A stretch of DNA of 64,000 nucleotides from Artocarpus heterophyllus (lineage: Eukaryota; Streptophyta; Magnoliopsida; Rosales; Moraceae): contig CM046345.1 of assembly GCA_025403435.1 (NCBI GenBank), positions 17,030,160 through 17,094,159 of the forward strand, given 5' to 3'. The position numbers and the translations under genes are program-made. Every line of letters starts with the position of its first letter. Position 1 is the stretch's first letter. This document shows, piece after piece, positions 48,070 to 60,694 of the stretch. The notes beneath the pieces are model-generated. The model did not search any database, was not told the DNA's origin, and worked only from the letters and a program-made list of their open reading frames with translations.

Positions 48070-51000
48070 TGTAACACCCGTCGATTTTCATGTAATGGAT
48101 TATGTCATATTAGTGACGATGTTAAGTATTTTCCTTATTGATTTATGATATTACTGCCACTGACTACTTTATTTTAAGTGTTATGACAAGTGACGATCAC
48201 GTAGAATTGACGTGCTCAAGTGTTCATGTTATTTACGATGTATGTTAATTTTATTTTTTGCAATAAATTAATGTTTTGTAAAACTTTATTGTGTAAAGCA
48301 GTTCGGCAGGCCGAAATGGCCCTCATGGATCGACAGGCCGATGGAATATCATCGGCAGGCCAGACTTCACAGAATCAGCAAGCCAAAGCGAGACATCGGT
48401 AGGCCAATGACAGTTGACGAGCAGTCAGAAAAATTCTCCTAAAATTGTGACAAGGATTATTAGTTATGATTGGATGATGATATGTGATTGATTGGCATAT
48501 ATTTGGATTAATTCCTCATTTTAGGAAATGAAACATTTGACTTTTGATTGAATGGATTTAATTGATGAAGTTTCCTCCTTTGTAATTGAGAAATATTTAA
48601 CTTGAATCATTCTTGGAACTTTGATTTTTTCCCACTCAATTCCCTCCATTCCCACGTGATGATTTCCTCTAATTTAGTCAGAAAATTCTATTGATATAGA
48701 ACAGAATAATTTCTTTTGTTTTATGCTATTCTCAAATTCTTATGACAATTTTTCTCTCTCTCTCTCCAAAATTTCTTTCAGACTTCCTTTTCTTTTCTCT
48801 TCTACACGTTTTTCTCTTTTCTTTCTCCCTCGTTTCTCTTGCAAAAAAAAAATTAAAAGAAACATTGAAATTTCTTTGGGCTAATTCGAAGGAGTTTGAA
48901 GAGAACTCATTTTAAGGTAAGAGTTTATTTTTCAGTATTTCTGAAATTTAATTCTTTTTCTTTCAACTGACCACTGTATTTTGTTTAGGAATCTTTATTT
49001 GCTCTAAAATTTTAATATGTTATTCATGTATGCGTTATGTGATGCTCCTCCAAATTTCCTGTTATTTTGATTTTTTTCTATGATAAACTAAGAATTTTCT
49101 TCTCTCAACAACTCACGAAAATTTGTTGATGTTTGTTATGTGCACATAAATGTAGCATTTGCTCTTAGAGCAAATGAAAGATTCTCTCATGAAATTTCTA
49201 TATGTATATGTTAAATTTGTAAAGAGAAAAGTCTCAAGATAATTTAATGAATAGTATATTTGTTATGAAATTTTTATTGAAACTAGGTTTTTTAGATTGT
49301 TTTAAGGAAAGGTTAACGAACTTTTATGATGTAATGTTTTGTATGATTTAATTATGAATTTATTTGATGATGAAATACTTTTATGCTTCTGTAATTATAT
49401 GTAGAGTTTTTATGATATTACATAGATAATTCATTATAGAAATGCAAGTAAGAATTATTCACTGTTTTTGTTTTTCTAATGGCTGGCAGTTTTTTTTTAT
49501 GAGAATGATGATTTGTTTGAGACATTAGATGGAATTTTTATGACTAATAAAAAAAAAATCATGATGATAAGTTTATATGTTATCCTTGTTTTCGCTAAAT
49601 TTGGTGCCCTTATTGTGTGTTAATGTAAAGTTAGTGAGTTAAGAATTTATGGAGGCAGAAAATGTTTGTGTTGATAGTTGTATTCTAAGATTTATGGTTA
49701 ATGAAACATGTTATAAATTTATGTTTCAAGAGATGAGTGTAGGTGTGATGTTATATGGTAATGGATGTTTTGCTGTGGTGACTAATTCGTTAAAAATATA
49801 TGTTAATTGCCATTTTGTTTAGGAATGTATGACATGAACACTATATGAAGTGAGCACATCAAGACCGCGGCATCGTCACCTACAAAATTAAAGTTAAGTA
49901 AGCTACACAAGTAAGTACATTCTCACCTGCAACATGATGAATTTATGAAAAGTTTGAAATCTATATTTATGATGGTTTTATGATGATTTCTCATGATGAT
50001 TATACATGATATGTTATTGTGGAAGTTATTAATGTATAAAAGTTTATGCATGTTTTGATGATAATGTTTTTCAAAGCATGAAAGTATAAGTATGTATATA
50101 TATATGTATCACCTCAATAAGTGTTGCACACCAAAGTTATGTTATGAAGTGATATGATGTCATGTTTGGTTTAGGATTAGCTACCCTTCTCCTCTCATGG
50201 CGGCGCGCCTACTATGATGATTATAGTGCAACACTTGGGCCTTAATGAATAAAGTTTTAATATGGATAATGCATTGAAAGATATGTTCCTCATGAAATTG
50301 TGCTTAGTGCACTATTATGATGATGATGTTGATGATGTTCATAAAAAGTTTTAAGTTGTGAGATATAAATGTACTTACTAAGCATTAGCTTATTCAGTTT
50401 TATATCATGTTGCAAATAAGGATAAGAAGGTTATGGATTAGGCGGAGGGCATGGAAAGGCGTGTGAGCTAAGGACGATGAATTGCAAACAAAAGACGTAA
50501 AGAAAAGAGGTTTTAAAACTTATGAACCATGCTATATTTTTATTTTATTTCATTTTGAGTATGATATTTGATGAATTTTAAAGATTTAAACTATGACTCT
50601 TCAACTTTATAGTTTTATCATATATATTCCGCTTTTAAATTTGAGTTTGGTTTTTAAGAAACTAGTTTTTGACAGTCGGTTGGCCTGCCGACCATAACTG
50701 GTTGGACTGTCGATGAATGGACTGGCCTGCCGAATGCCCAGTATTAGCCTGCCAATCTTAATGAATTTTGGAACCCTGTTTTGCAGAGCCTTGGGTAGCT
50801 TGCTGAAGGTTGACCTTCAGTCTGCTAGACAAGTTTGGCATGCCGAAGTCTGAAGTTTGGCCTGCTGAACTATGTTAGCAGATTTTGAACTATGTGATTT
50901 TTATTATGAATTTAATATTTAGTGTGATAAACTATTAAAGAATTTTTATATTTGGGTAATATATTTTATATATAAAAAAAGTATGCATGGATCTTGGGGT

Positions 51001-51100
51001 ATGTTTTCGAGTTATGTTTTGTACTAATAGTTTATCTTAAAATAAAGGTATTAATAAATGAATGTAACGACATCTGTGATGTCTATTAGGGGGTGTTACA
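48070..51100 (+). repeat. 5' LTR of the plus-strand gypsy element
   Basis: 3031 bases, from tgtaacacccgtcg to gggggtgttaca. Two clusters of GGCC-core palindromic motifs lie near its ends (48298-48412 and 50672-50880, the second in the opposite orientation). It has a pyrimidine-rich stretch at 48743-48840 and no host gene. Confidence 0.85.
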
Positions 51101-51105
51101 GGCTT

Positions 51106-51117
51106 TGGTATCAGAGT
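51106..51117 (+). other. Primer-binding site, plus-strand gypsy element
   Basis: tggtatcagagt, five bases after the LTR, complementary to tRNA-iMet. Confidence 0.88.
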
Positions 51118-51317
51118 AGATTTTTGTTTTCAATTCATATCGCCACACGTCAGTCCAAGTTCTCCAAGTAAGTATGTTTTAAAGTATGATGTTAAGATGC
51201 AAGTATGATGAAAAGTGTAAGGTTTAGATGTTTAATGATTAATGCCCTAGTAGTAAAAAACTGTCTCATAAACTAGAAGATTATTCTTAAGCTCCTAATT
51301 CTTTTAGGAAATCAACG

Positions 51318-54300
51318 ATGGACGGTCACAGAAGAATGCAAACCCGCACCTAGACCAACGAAAGGTTGATGACGATGATTGCTGAGATGTAGAGGCAACT
51401 AGAGGATCAAAGAAGAGAGATTGCAGAATTAAGGGCCAACGGCCAGAACGATGAATGACAAGGCAATGACGTGCCTCCTCCTCTTCCTCCTCCGCAGCCA
51501 CAAGTCAATGAAGTACCGACTCTTGTTGTTGAACTAAGAGCGGCCTATCAGGAACCGTTCTTAGTTAGATGAAAGATGGTTAAGCCAGCAGATTTTGAGG
51601 GTTCTAAGGATCCACTAGTCGCACAAGGATGGCTAAAGACAATTGAGGCCACTCTGAGACTCATGGACTTCACAGATAACAAGAAGGGTCTCTGTGCTTT
51701 ATACTGTCTTACCATGGAGGCTAGGATTTGGTGGGACAAAATCGAACAGAGCAGGAATGTTGATGAAATGATATGGGTTGACTTCGTTCATGAGTTCAAC
51801 ATGAAGTTCTTCCACATGATCATTAGAAGAAAGCATTATGATGAGTTCGAAAACCTACGCCAAGGAGATATGTCAATAACAGATATGGTGACAAAGTTTG
51901 ATCAGCTAGCTCGCCTTTGTCCAGGGATGGTTAATGATGAGAGTGAAAGGGTTAGAAGATTGATCAGAGTCCTCAGGCCAGAAATTACTGTGATTGTTGA
52001 TGGGGCGAGTCCACCCGGAAGCCAGGAGTAGGTTGTTATGAGGGCCCAACATGCTGAGTTCCACCTGTCAAAGCTAAGAAGAAATCAGCCTCAGTCTGGT
52101 CAGTCAGCCAGTAATACAAACAAACAGAACCACCCTCCACATCGGAACAACAACAACAGCAGCAACAACAACAACAACCAGAACTAGAGGAATAATAAGA
52201 GGAAGGCCAATTCTCAGAACCAACAGGGCCAAGGTAACAAGAGGCATAATGGTAGCCAGCCCAACAACAACAATAGGCAGTATCAGTCGTGCACTAAATG
52301 TAGAAGGAAACATCCTGGAGAATGTCACATGGGGACAAATCAGTGTTTTATCTGTGGGCGGGAAGATCATTTTGCTAAGAACTGCCCCAACTAGACAAAT
52401 GCTCAAGCCCAGCAAAGAGCTTCACAAGCCTAACTCCATCAGATGCAAGCTTCCTTAGAAGGGCCACTGATTAGTCAAGGAAGACTTGAAGCCCCACCTA
52501 TGAATGCCCGCATCTATGCCATGATAAAAGAACAGGTGGCTGTTGAAGCCTCAAATGTGGTCACAGGTCAGATAACAAGTCTTTCTATTAATGCATATGT
52601 CCTCTTTGATTCAGGTGCCACACATTCTTTTATATCGTCATCCTTTGCTAAGAAGTTAGGGGTTCATTTAAAACCAATGAGATAGGCATTCACTATGACA
52701 CTACCCTCTAGGGAAGTGATGATATCTACGCACTGTTTGCGTACAGTACCTCTATGGATTTTTGATAGGGAACTCTTTGTCAACCTTATCGTGATCGACA
52801 TGTATGATTATGACATGATTCTTGGGATGGATTTTCTGAGCAAGTACAATGCTTCCATTGAATGCCAAAAATGAAAGGTGATCTTCCATCAAGAAGGTGA
52901 TCAAAAGTTCGTGTATGTTGGCGAGTCCAGGAAGAAACCCAGCATGTTTTTATTCACCATGAAAGCAAGGAAGTTGTTAGCTAGTGGCTGCATGGGCTAT
53001 CTGGCCAACATTATAGATAAAAGCTAAGAAGAAAAGACAAAGATTGAAGATGTGGCAGTGGTATGTGAATTTTCAAAGGTGTTTCTAGATGATCTGTCAA
53101 ACCTACCTCCTGATAGAGAAGTCGAATTCAAGATCGAGCTCGCTCCTAGCACCGACCTAATTTCGAAGGCTCCATGCAGAATGGCCTCAACAGAGTTAAA
53201 GGAGCTTCACAAGCAATTAAAAGAATTACTCGACAAAGGCTTCATCAGGCCTAGTCACTCACCATGGGGAGCTCCAATTTTATTTGTCAAGAAGAAGGAT
53301 GGATCTATGTGACTCTGCATCGACTATAGAGAGCTAAACAAGGCAATGATCAAGAACTAGTACCCATTGCCTCGAATCGATGACTTGTTTGATCAGTTTA
53401 AGGGTGCATCTATGTTCTCAAAGATTGATCTGCGGTCAAGATATCACCAGCTGAAGATTAAAGAAGGAGACATTCCTAAGACAGCCTTTAGATCGAGGTA
53501 TAGTCACTATAAATTTGTGGTTATGCCCTTTGGTCTAACGAATGCACTTGCAGCCTTCATGGACCTGATGAATCGGGTATTCAAGGATTTCCTTGATAAA
53601 TTTGTCATTGTGTTTATCGACAATATTCTTGTTTATTTGATGAGCCAAGAAGAACATGTGGAGCATCTAAGGATTGTGTTGGAGAAATTAAGAAGACACC
53701 AGCTATATGCAAAATTCTCCACGTGTGAGTTCTGGCTCGATAGAGTGTCTTTCTTGGGGCATGTAATATCAAAGGAAGGAATCATGGTAGACCCTGCTAA
53801 GGTAGGGGCTATTCTCAACTAGAAACAACCAACAAATGCAAGTGAAATAAGGAGCTGTTTGGGACTAGCGGGTTGTTATCGGAGATTCGTAGAAGACTTT
53901 TTCAAGATAGCAGCACCCCTCACGAATCTAACTCGCAAGGGAAAGAAGTATGAATGGACTAAAGCATGCGAGAAGAGTTTCCAAGAACTAAAGAAGAGGT
54001 TAATGACAGCTCTAGTATTGGCTATTCCAGAAAGAAGTGACAGATTTATAATTTACAGTGACGCTTCTAAGATGGGTCTTGGTGTAGTCCTAATGCAGAA
54101 TGACAGAATAATTGCTTACACATCAAGACAACTGAAGGATTATGAAAATAACTATCTTACTCATGACCTTGAGTTAGCAGCAATCATTTTTGCATTGAAA
54201 AAAAGGAGGCATTATTTATATGGGGTCCAATGCAAGATCTTCACTGATCATCAAAGTCTAAAGTACTTCTTCACTCAGAAGGACCTAAACATGAGAAAAG

Positions 54301-54500
54301 GAAGATGGCTAAAGCTGGTGAAGGTTTACAATTGTGAAATCCTATATCACCCTAGAAAGGCCAGCCGAGTGGTTGATGCTTTGAGTAGGAAGATAACGGC
54401 TACACTAATGTCATTACAAGCAATGTCTCCATCTTTGAGAAAGGAAATTCAAGACTTCAGTTTGGAACTTATCACAAGCTAGCTGTCAGCACTCACTCTT
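51318..54500 (+). pseudogene. Ty3/gypsy gag-PR-RT-RH polyprotein, degenerate
   Basis: Gag opens at ATG 51318. Its core is at 51576-52031 (VKPADFEGSKDP, RIWWDKIEQ), with Cys knuckles at about 52290-52390 (CTKCRRKHPGECH and CFICGREDHFAKNC). Protease carries LFDSGATHSFISSSF near 52600. Reverse transcriptase runs from about 53050 to 53820 ([32 protein letters not shown]); its active-site box reads FIDNILVY, with Asn in place of the second catalytic Asp. RNase H at 53860-54480 has [11 protein letters not shown] and [11 protein letters not shown]. Stops include TAG codons where Gln or Trp is expected (for example near 53360 and 53821). Not functional. Confidence 0.92.
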
Positions 54501-54631
54501 TGAAGGTATAATTTATTTCATTTGTTGTTCATTAATTTTGTATTGCTATAAGTTAATTTTATTGTGTAATTATTTTATTTAATTTTTATTAATAGTGTTA
54601 TATTAATTTATTGTTATTTTTTGTCGAAGCT

Positions 54632-56728
54632 ATGGCGTCATCACATGGAGGGAGAGCCAACGTTTCAAATCTGGTGATCAACGAAGAAAAACAATTTAAT
54701 GATCCACATGAAGAAATTGGCGCTGACTTAATATCTCAAGTTGGTGGTTCCTCCGAAATGACTTGTAAAAGCAAAAGAAAAGTGCAACGAACTTCATCAA
54801 TTTGGAGTTATTTTGATCTAGTAACATGTACAAACAAGAATGGTGACAGAAGAATGCATAATTTGCAAAGTGTAAAAACAAGACTACACAGGTAAATCCT
54901 CTTCTGGCACTGGTCACTTAGAGAGGCATCGTAAAAAATGCGAAGCTAAGTATGGTGTAGGTAGTGTTGATTGTCGTCAACAAACACTTCAATTTAGCCC
55001 TAATGGTAGTGTTACCAATTGGTCATATGACCAACAAAGAGCTAGAGAATGGCACGCTAGATATTTGGCTAATGCTCAACAACCAATTAGTCTTGCTGAT
55101 GATCTGACCTTTGAGGAGTACATTTAAAACGCTTATAATCCACAATATAGGCGTGTCTCAAGAACTACCACAAGAGTTAACACCATAAAAGTTTTTCATT
55201 CAATAAGGGAAAAGTTAGTAACTGAATTTAGTTCATTCACTGCATCTGTTGCATGCACATCTGATTTGTGGGAAGGTCGTACCAAAACTAGTTAAATCTA
55301 TGTAACTGCACATTATGTGGATAAAGATTGGTCTTTTCAAAAAAGGTTAATTCTTTTTTACCAATGCCTTATCTACATGGTGCCAAGGCCATTCATGATG
55401 TCATCATGGAAGTATTTGATTTTTATGGCATTAAATAAAAGGTTTGAAGCATCACATTTGATAATGCATCTACTAATATTGCTACTATTAACCTTTTCAA
55501 AACAACTTTGAGACCATAGCATGGCATAACACTTTTTCACCAAAGATGTGCTTGTCATATTATTAACTTATGTGTTCAAGATGGCATGAAATTTTTTCAA
55601 GGTTATTTGAAAACTATTCGAATGGCCTTAGGTTACATAGCAAGTTCTGGCTCTCGAATTGAAGAGTTTGTTAAACTTTGTAAGAGAGCAAGCATGAAAC
55701 TCAGAAAACTTCCAACTGACATAGGACACTGGTGGAATTCAATATATTTGATGCTGAATGCATGCCTACCATATAAAGAGGTCATAACCGTGTATTACAA
55801 CTTGAAGAATCCAACTAAACCGCTTCAAGAATTTGATTGGCACATTGCTTCATGCTTCTACAATTTCTTAAAGGCTTTTTACGAAACCACTCTCCAACAC
55901 TCAGGTGTGTAGTATCCCACCTCTCCTCATGCATTACATAAATTGTACGACATTCCTGCAACCTTCGATATAAATAGAGATTTTGACATGTTTAGGGAAT
56001 CTGTTGAGTTCATGGAACAAAAATTCAAAAAATATTAGGAGCATGTTCCACCTTTGTATTGCATAGCCGCAATATTGGATCTAAGAGTTAAATTAGCTGG
56101 TGTTGAATATTTGTTTAAGGGTATAGGGAAAAAATTAAGGGTGTACTCTGACATCATAACCATTCAAAATGTGCAAGCAAAAGTTAACAACATATTTACT
56201 ACATATAATAAAAAATATGGAGGACGTCAAATAGTATCCCCTACACCTTTAGCAAATACTACATCTGTACCACATGGTTCTTCATGGGAAAGTATGATTA
56301 GCTACACCAGATTTGATTTCGGTGTATTGTACACATCTTCAACAAGCAGTGAATTAGAAAACTATCTGGAAATAAATTTTGCAGTATTCATTTTCAATGA
56401 GCAAGGTGGTGGTCATGATTTCAATAAGTTTGATCTTTTGTCATTTTAGAGATCATAGTCAAGAACTTTTCCTATACTCTCTAAAATGGCTCGTGATATA
56501 CTAACCATACCAGTGTCCACAGTTGCAAGTGAACAAGTATTTAGTTGCAGTGATAGAGTACTTGATGAACGGCATGCACGTATGAGTGATGATATTCTGG
56601 AAGTAGTAATGTGCATAAAAGATTGGGAGGATGCTCGCAGAAGAAGCCAAGAAGTTCAAGATGATTGGGTTGATGACTTTGAAAATTTGGACATTTCTGA
56701 TACTCCTACTGGGAGTAATACATTGTAA
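54632..56728 (+). pseudogene. hAT transposase (Ac-like), frameshifted
   Basis: Starts ATGGCGTCATCA at 54632. A BED-type zinc finger follows, split by a frame change near 54810: SSIWSYFDLV, then ECIICK and HLERHRKKC in another frame. The catalytic region is readable in pieces (ACTSDLWEGRT near 55255, then 55317-55511). The middle part is at 55586-55912 (KLCKRASMKLRKLP, DIGHWWNSIYLML). The C-terminal dimerisation domain is at 56486-56728 (ARDILTIPVSTVASEQVFS, RVLDERHARMSDDILE, CIKDW). Stops near 55125, 55294 and 55911 prevent an intact protein. In 54632-56728 the overall order fits Ac/Tam3 transposases. Confidence 0.88.
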
Positions 56729-56739
56729 TTATGAACAAT

Positions 56740-57219
56740 ATTTATTTTTTATGTTTTTTATGTTTTTTTTTTGTTTTTAGTAATTTTGTGAACATCTTAT
56801 GTATAATTATTCCTATTGTACTCTTTTTTTCTTACCAAGGTTTTGTCCCACTGGGCTTTCCTTGAAAAGATTTTTAATGAGTCAATCATAAATAAAATAT
56901 CCCTTTTTATATTTCCTTTGACTATTCAAACTTTTATATTTGTGAACTTTTTTTAAAATTTAAAAATAAAAAATAAATATAAAAAAATTAAAAATTGTAT
57001 GCTTAGATGGGTTGGCCCATCTAAACCCATAATGGGCGAAGATAGGCTAGCCCATTCAAGGCCCACGACATGACCCAACACAACCCACGTAAAATTGGCC
57101 TGCAGGCTGAGCCGGGCCAAGGTAATTCTAATATGGGTGGTCTTGCCCGGCCCGCGACCCGGGTGTGCCTAAGGAGAATGGGTCGGGCTGGGCTGGGCCG
57201 ACCCGTTTTTGCATCACTA
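56740..57219 (+). repeat. hAT 3' untranslated and subterminal region
   Basis: Contains a 60-base module (ccaaggttttgtcccactgg near 56838) also found in the copia remnants at 3541, 4530, 8466 and 11698, then GGCCC-rich subterminal repeats from 57003. Confidence 0.75.
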
Positions 57220-57227
57220 CGTAGAAG

Positions 57228-58745
57228 CTATAGATGATGTTGATTGAAAGCTCTCGACAAAAGCTATGAACATTGAGATAAAGTCTAGAAAGAGTAATTA
57301 AGTCTAGGAACTTGTGGATCTTCCCAAAGGGGTAAAACACATAGGGTGTAAGTCGATCTAGAAGAGAAAGAGAGGAACAAATGGGAAAGTCAAAACCTAT
57401 AAGGCTAGATTGGTAGCAAAGGGACACACGCAAAAGGAAGGAATCGATTACGATGAAACAGTTTCACCTACAGCCATGCTTAAGTCCATCCGCATTCTCT
57501 TGTCCATAGCTATCGCTCTCAACTAGGAGATTTAGCAAATGGATGTCAAGACGGCCTTTCTAAATGGCTATCTTGATGAGTCCATATATATGGTGTAGCC
57601 AGATGGGCTCAAGGCTAAGGGTCAAGAAGGTAAGGTCTGTAAGTTGCTAAAGTCAATTTATGGACTTAAGTAGATTTCCCGTTCTTGGAACATAACATTT
57701 GATATGGTGATCAAGACTTATGGGTTAGAACAAAACGTTGATGAACCATGTGTTTATAAACACATTAAGGATAAGAATGTGGTTTTTCTACTACTCTATG
57801 TAGATGACATATTGCCTGTTGGCAATGACATTAGGGCATTATCATCAATCAAATTATGGTTGACCAAGTAGTTTGACATGAAAGACTTAGGTGAAGCTAA
57901 TTATATTCTCAGTATCCAGATCTTTTGGGATAGAAAGAAAAGAATTATAGCTTTGTCCCAAGCAGCCTACATAGGTAAAATTCTCGAGAAGTATACAGTG
58001 TAGAACTCCAAGAAATATGGGCGACCATCTAGGTCTAGAATTACTCTTACTATGAAAGACTCTCTAAAGTCTGAAGAAGAAAAAGAATACATGAAGAAGG
58101 TACCTTATGCTTTGGCAGTGGGTAGTCTCATGTATACTATGCTATGCATACGACCAGACATTTGTTATGCAATCGGGATAATAAGTCAATTTCAATTGGA
58201 TCCAAGACCAAACCATTGGGTTGCAGTTAAGCATATTTTCAAGTACCTGAAAAGGAACCAAGGTTATATGCTTATATATTCGAGTAAGGATCTAACACCT
58301 CTAAGATACACCAATTTGGATTTCTAATCCTATTTGGATTCGAGCAGATCAACTTCTGGTTATATGTTTACTCTGGGCAACAGCGCCATTGTTTGGAGAA
58401 GTGTCAAGCAAGACTGTACTTTGGATTCAATGATGGAAGCTAAGTACTTGGCAGCTAGTGATGCTTCAAAAGAAGCAATGTGGTTTCGCAAGTTCCTTGG
58501 GGATCTTCAAGTATTTCCTGGTATGGATAAGGCAGTATCGTTGTATTGTGAACAATATTTCACAAGAAGAGTAAGCATATTCATCAAAAATATCATATGA
58601 TAAAGGACTTCGTTGAGGGTGGACATGTTGTAGTGTGCAAGATAACGTTGACAGACAATGTAGTTGATCGTTTCACAAAGACACTAACTACAAAAGTCTT
58701 TGAGAAGCATATGGAGGCTATGGGGATACGAGATATGTCGTATTT
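57228..58745 (+). pseudogene. Copia RT-RNase H fragment
   Basis: Begins within the segment equivalent to 19097 of the first copia element. Readable motifs: KRKRGTNGKVKTYKARLVAK, QMDVKTAFLNGYLDESIYM, LLLYVDDILPVGNDI (intact YVDD), then RNase H at 58052-58600 (SLMYTMLCIRPDICYAIGI, SSRSTSGYMFTLGNSAIVW, DSMMEAKYLAASDASKEA). Several stops are TAG at expected Gln or Trp codons (near 57533, 57596, 57671, 57868). A frame break near 58555 removes the usual DN in the SLYCDN motif. Confidence 0.9.
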
Positions 58746-58769
58746 ACTCACTTAGTACAAGTAAGAGAT

Positions 58770-60694
58770 TCGTAGACATAGGTGCCCTAAGGAGTAAATT
58801 GTAATATGTTTTGGAGATATTTTAATTAATAAAGAGTTTATTTATTCATGTACCAAATGTTTTCCTCTTTATGTTCATTTCTGTTGAATGTATGATAAGC
58901 AAATAAAAGTCTAAGACTGCCGATCTAAACTTTTAAGATCGTACATATGATAGACATATTATGCAAAAGACATGATCTTAAAGGTAATAGTCTAAATCAT
59001 AAGATACACAATTGAGGGAAGAAAGTTAGGCGCTTTATTCATGCTAAGATTGTTATGTTGTCTACATCCCTAGCAAGAGATGGCTTGTCTTGGTCATTGG
59101 AGTGGGACTCCGGAGTGGAAACATTAGCGCATTGTCACAAGTGACAATGTGTTGGATCAAAACAAAAAGATGGATTGATTTAGTTAGTAATTCTGTTTGT
59201 TCAAATCGATTCACTTTAGACAATCATATGTGTTATGTCTTAATCCTAAAATTACTAATGCGCCCCTCACCTTGACTTATGTCATTTGATGTACCAAAGG
59301 TAATGATAGTACACATATCAGTACGTTAGAGGCATGACTCTTGATTGGTGTAAACTCATTATTCATAGATATGGAATCCATAGCTCTTTTATGTAGAGTT
59401 AATGATATTCTTTTATATACATTATCCTATAATTAGAAGATTAGAGTGCTCAACCATTTGGATACATAGGTGTAACCGAATGGTATACAATCTATAGATA
59501 GTAAGTATTCCAATGATGTGATAATGGAACACAAGATAAAAATAATCAGGAAGGTAAAATAGAATTTATCTTTAAGCTAATTATAGATATCCTATGGGGA
59601 TGTGACATATTATGATATGTCATAGATGGTTGGCTTATTGAAACTTTGTAATTTTATATAGTTCGAGAGTGCAGTTGTAAGTTTTTAGTAGAGTAGCATT
59701 AGAGTTTATAATTATAAAATATATATATGAAATATGATTATTTTATAATTATAGGAGCTTGATCTATATAAGTCCATCAGGTCCACTTTGTTAGCTTATA
59801 ATAAATCCTGTAACGATGCGGCGTATTTTCCTATATATTGGTGACTTATGTTAAATTATTAGATTGGTTGAAATTCGATAAGATTGGATTTAATAATTCA
59901 TGTTAGTTTATCGGTTGAATTAATTTTGTAAATTAATAAACATGTTGAATTTTTGATAATATTTTATTTTCTATAGGATTATCTATATATGACTGTTTTG
60001 ATCAGATAACTTCTCTATTGGGTTATTTGAACTAAACTGAGGCTCTATCTAAGATTCCCAGGTGGAAAATAAGATACTTTAATGATTCCAGATTATCATA
60101 TGTTTGACAGGCTAGTGGGAAACTTCAGCCTGCTGATGGAGTAAGTTTGGTAGGCCGATCTCCTAGATCGGCTTGCCAATCATGCGATAATCTGTATAGT
60201 GTTTTTGATGCATTTTACATCAGAAGTTAATCCAGACTCGAATTTTAAGACCCAATCTGATAAGGTTTAACCCCAAATTTAACCACTATAAATAGAAGGT
60301 GAGTTTTTTTTTTTTTTTTGTTATTTAGACCACTTGAGAAGCATAAAGTGAGTACTCTAGTTTGAGAACCTTTGAAACTCTCTGAGAGCTATTGTTCAAC
60401 ATCAGGAACCTTAGTTCTAGGTTTTCTCTAGTGGTTGGAAGGAGAGTCACCAGAGAAAAGGTTGTACGATGTGCAACCACCCACACTCTGATGATAGAAA
60501 ATAGCAAAGAAGACCTATTGATTGAGGCTCTTCTAGTATGTTCTTCTCTACACGGATTCTAGTCCACTGCAGCATACAAAAGAGATTAATAAGATCTGTT
60601 ATTAAATTCATATATTTACTATGTCAAACTTGTTATTTGAAAAATACTCTGATTTAAAATTTTTAAAATACTGTTACATACTTGTTTTTCAACA
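58770..60694 (+). repeat. 3' LTR of the truncated copia element
   Basis: Aligns throughout with 20662-21469 plus 32626-33689. TATA box ctataaatag at 60286-60295. Ends cttgtttttcaaca. A short GGCC-core motif cluster lies at 60105-60180. Confidence 0.88.

Larger units (their letters stand above)
48070..54500 (+). mobile_element. Ty3/gypsy element (Tekay/Del type), 3' truncated
   Basis: 5' LTR 48070-51100, primer site 51106-51117, then gag, protease, reverse transcriptase and RNase H up to about 54500. There it stops within the linker before integrase (LSALTL) and joins hAT sequence. Integrase and 3' LTR are missing. Confidence 0.88.
54500..57219 (+). mobile_element. hAT-type DNA transposon, 5' end missing
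   Basis: Contains a broken hAT transposase and a right end of the usual plant hAT form: GC-rich subterminal repeats (gggccgacccg, gcccggcccgcgacccggg) leading into tttttgcatcacta, i.e. terminal TAGTGATGCAAAAA read inward. No matching left terminal repeat was found upstream; the left boundary is a sudden change from gypsy sequence near 54500. Possible 8-base target copy after the end: cgtagaag (57220-57227), unpaired. Confidence 0.82.
57220..60694 (+). mobile_element. Copia 3' half: RT, RNase H and LTR
   Basis: Same family as the copia element at 13428. Coding sequence starts abruptly within RT next to the hAT end and runs to about 58745, followed by a purine-rich gtaagaga and a 3' LTR of 1925 bases. 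Gag, integrase and 5' LTR are not in the window on the expected side. Confidence 0.88.
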
